From Methanothrix soehngenii GP6 (lineage in GTDB: Archaea; Halobacteriota; Methanosarcinia; Methanotrichales; Methanotrichaceae), in assembly GCF_000204415.1 (NCBI RefSeq), contig NC_015416.1, forward strand, positions 868,001-932,000: a DNA stretch of 64,000 nucleotides, read 5' to 3'. Made by a program: the position numbers and the translations under genes. The notes beneath the pieces were generated by a model. That model was not told where the DNA came from, ran no database searches, and was given only the letters and a program-made list of their open reading frames with translations. Shown in pieces: positions 62,637-64,000 of the stretch. Within the stretch, counting starts at the first letter, position 1. Every line of letters begins with the position of its first letter.

Positions 62637-63704
62637 ATGGAGAGGGATCTAGAGCAGATGCCAGCTGATCTCCTGGCAGCGGTGGTGCTTGCCCTGGCGG
62701 TTCTGCTCTTCACCCTCACCCCTTTGAGCAGCCTGTTCCTGCGAATCCCCATCGGCCTTTTGATGGTGCTCTTTGTGCCAGGGTATGTGCTCATAGCCGC
62801 CCTCTTTCCAAAAAAGGGAGACCTTGATGGGATTGAGAGGATAGCTCTTAGCTTCGGCTTGAGCATCGCCGTTGTCCCCCTGATCGGTCTGGGCCTCAAC
62901 TACACCCCCTGGGGAATCAGGCTGATACCGGTTGTTTTATCCATTGTGGCCTTTACCCTGCTGATGGCTGCAGTTGCCTACTGGCGGCGGATCTCTCTTT
63001 CTCCAGAGGAGAGGTTCTCCCTTAATCTTCGCCAGTGGATAGGCTCATTGAAAGATGAGATCCGAGCAGAGGGAGAGAGGGGTTGGGTGGACAAGGCCTT
63101 AACCATAATTCTGATACTATCCATAATCGCTTCCATCGTCGCCCTTGTTTATGTGGTGGTCACTCCCAAGGAGGGAGAGAAGTTCACGGAGTTCTATATC
63201 CTGGGCCCAGGAGGGAAGGCCTATGACTATCCGACAGAGGTCAGAGCAGGAAACAACAGCACAGTTATCGTAGGGGTGGTCAACCATGAGTACAGGCTCA
63301 CCAACTACACTATGGAGATTCTGCTGAACAATACCCCCGCAGTTGATATTCAGCTGAATGATACCGCCATTGCATTGAGCACATTTGAACACGACCGATC
63401 GGCTCCTATCATCCCTATAATGAGCATGAACCTCAGCCTGCAGCACAACGATACCTGGGAGCAGCCCTTAACCTACGTCCTGGATGAAACAGGAGACCGG
63501 CAGAAGCTGCAGTTCCTCCTATACAAAGAGGGAAATTTCACTGCCCCCTATAGGGATTTGCATCTCTGGGTAAATGTGACCGATATGAACAGAAGGCCAT
63601 CAAAGGATCTGGGCAATGATGGGAATCAGGATTGGACCCAAGATTGGCAGGATTTTCCAGATCGTTTAATCAAATTCAGGGGCAATCTCCCTCCGGAGAG
63701 GTAG
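62637..63704 (+). CDS. DUF1616-family membrane protein
   Basis: 355 residues. Four N-terminal helices (for example LLAAVVLALAVLLFTLTPLS and PIGLLMVLFVPGYVLIAALF) are followed by the DUF1616 segment GIERIALSFGLSIAVVPLIG. A fifth helix (about 155-177) leads to an extracytoplasmic beta-domain from about residue 178 (VTPKEGEKFTEFYILGPGGK) with many sequons (NNST, NYT, NDT). The family is common in methanogens and thought to act in envelope glycan or surface-protein processing, though unproven. Its 3' end overlaps a doubtful opposite-strand ORF. Confidence 0.85.
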   Translation: MERDLEQMPADLLAAVVLALAVLLFTLTPLSSLFLRIPIGLLMVLFVPGYVLIAALFPKKGDLDGIERIALSFGLSIAVVPLIGLGLNYTPWGIRLIPVVLSIVAFTLLMAAVAYWRRISLSPEERFSLNLRQWIGSLKDEIRAEGERGWVDKALTIILILSIIASIVALVYVVVTPKEGEKFTEFYILGPGGKAYDYPTEVRAGNNSTVIVGVVNHEYRLTNYTMEILLNNTPAVDIQLNDTAIALSTFEHDRSAPIIPIMSMNLSLQHNDTWEQPLTYVLDETGDRQKLQFLLYKEGNFTAPYRDLHLWVNVTDMNRRPSKDLGNDGNQDWTQDWQDFPDRLIKFRGNLPPER

Positions 63705-63815
63705 GTCTCCGGATGCACCTTTTTTGCCTTTTAGCGGATCTGGGCGGTTCTTCTGATTGATTTTGATCTTTTCTAACTCTTCGCGAAACTCCATATAGCT
63801 CTCAAAGCAGCCCAT
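63666..63815 (-). CDS. Possible 49-residue basic protein
   Basis: ATG 63815 with GGAGGAAG 6 nt upstream, TAA 63666-63668. The product starts MGCFESYMEFREELEKIKIN and continues with a Lys/Gly-rich stretch ending REIAPEFD. It overlaps the end of the DUF1616 gene by 39 nt. The ribosome site supports it, but there is no family match and the C-terminus lies in another gene's frame. Confidence 0.35.
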   Translation of the reverse strand: MGCFESYMEFREELEKIKINQKNRPDPLKGKKGASGDLPLRREIAPEFD

Positions 63816-63914
63816 ATCTTCCTCCGGATGGATTCATCGTGACCTATCATTATTTATCCGTTCTCATTCACAATGCTCCATTACGATATCGAGTGGCATT
63901 TTCGGGGAAGAGAC

Positions 63915-64000
63915 ATGCTGGAGATGAGAATGAGGGCAGTGCAACTGGCCGCCAGGGAGGAGATCTTCCTGGCGATTGCTCAGGGGGCGCTGAAGGCAAG
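63915..64000 (+). CDS. N-terminal fragment of an unidentified protein (cut by window edge)
   Basis: ATG 63915 with GGGGAAGAG just upstream. The visible 28 residues are MLEMRMRAVQLAAREEIFLA then IAQGALKA, an amphipathic helix. The gene continues past the window, so no function is assigned. Confidence 0.45.
   Translation, partial: MLEMRMRAVQLAAREEIFLAIAQGALKA

Overview
The window comes from a methanogenic archaeon of the Methanosarcinales. The best guess is a mesophilic Methanothrix (Methanosaeta) species; this is inferred from gene content and protein flavour and was not tested by a search. Supporting genes are a complete mtrEDCBAFGH operon, F420-dependent Mtd, CofG and CofD, methanogenesis marker protein 12, archaeal lipid genes (G1P dehydrogenase, CDP-archaeol synthase), an archaeal HMG-CoA synthase/thiolase/DUF35 operon, a thermosome subunit, and intron-containing tRNA-Tyr and tRNA-Gly. 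TATA boxes precede many genes, several of which look leaderless. TTG and GTG starts are frequent.

Layout. 1-8.1 kb is accessory: a cut-off gene, a HicBA toxin-antitoxin pair, small secreted proteins, decayed sequence, an intact IS1634-type insertion sequence with a 6-bp target duplication, a polytopic membrane protein, a TnpB element inserted at that gene's stop codon, and tRNA-Val/tRNA-Phe. 8.2-15.1 kb holds carAB, divergent from a DUF3467 gene, a TPR gene, an AsnC-effector-domain gene and an MFS transporter. 15.2-25.0 kb is dominated by a ~3050-residue surface protein with an exact 11 x 294-bp tandem array. 25.2-35.1 kb holds fae, guaA (glutaminase subunit), a CxxCxxCC protein, a chaperone block (thermosome, grpE, dnaK, dnaJ) and a phosphate set (pstB, phoU, AbrB-PhoU) without pstSCA.

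35.1-40.9 kb carries ogt, a phosphodiesterase, tRNA-Tyr and tRNA-Asp, small secreted proteins and a trypsin-like protease fused to a lectin-like propeller with near-identical 153-bp repeats. 40.9-48.6 kb holds mtd, a lone NitT/TauT-type ATPase, egsA, and a tight cofactor/cell-division run (UPF0179, cofG, small membrane protein, sepF, ZPR1-like, cofD, marker 12, small Cys protein). 48.6-55.1 kb contains two divergent mini membrane proteins, a second CxxCxxCC protein and the mtr operon, whose leader carries a 13-bp hairpin. 55.2-60.2 kb covers lipid synthesis: carS, tRNA-Gly, and a regulator-HMGS-thiolase-DUF35 operon for mevalonate. 60.3-64 kb encodes secreted/membrane proteins and a palindrome-rich non-coding stretch.

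The housekeeping themes are methyl transfer and C1 oxidation (Mtr, Mtd, Fae), F420 synthesis, isoprenoid-ether lipid synthesis, protein folding and phosphate signalling. They are interspersed with a large repeat-rich secretome. No CRISPR array and no clear novel multi-gene defence system was seen. The least explained signals are the mtr leader hairpin, the two mini membrane proteins with a shared divergent region, the TnpB element with a predictable guide, and the repeat-driven surface proteins.
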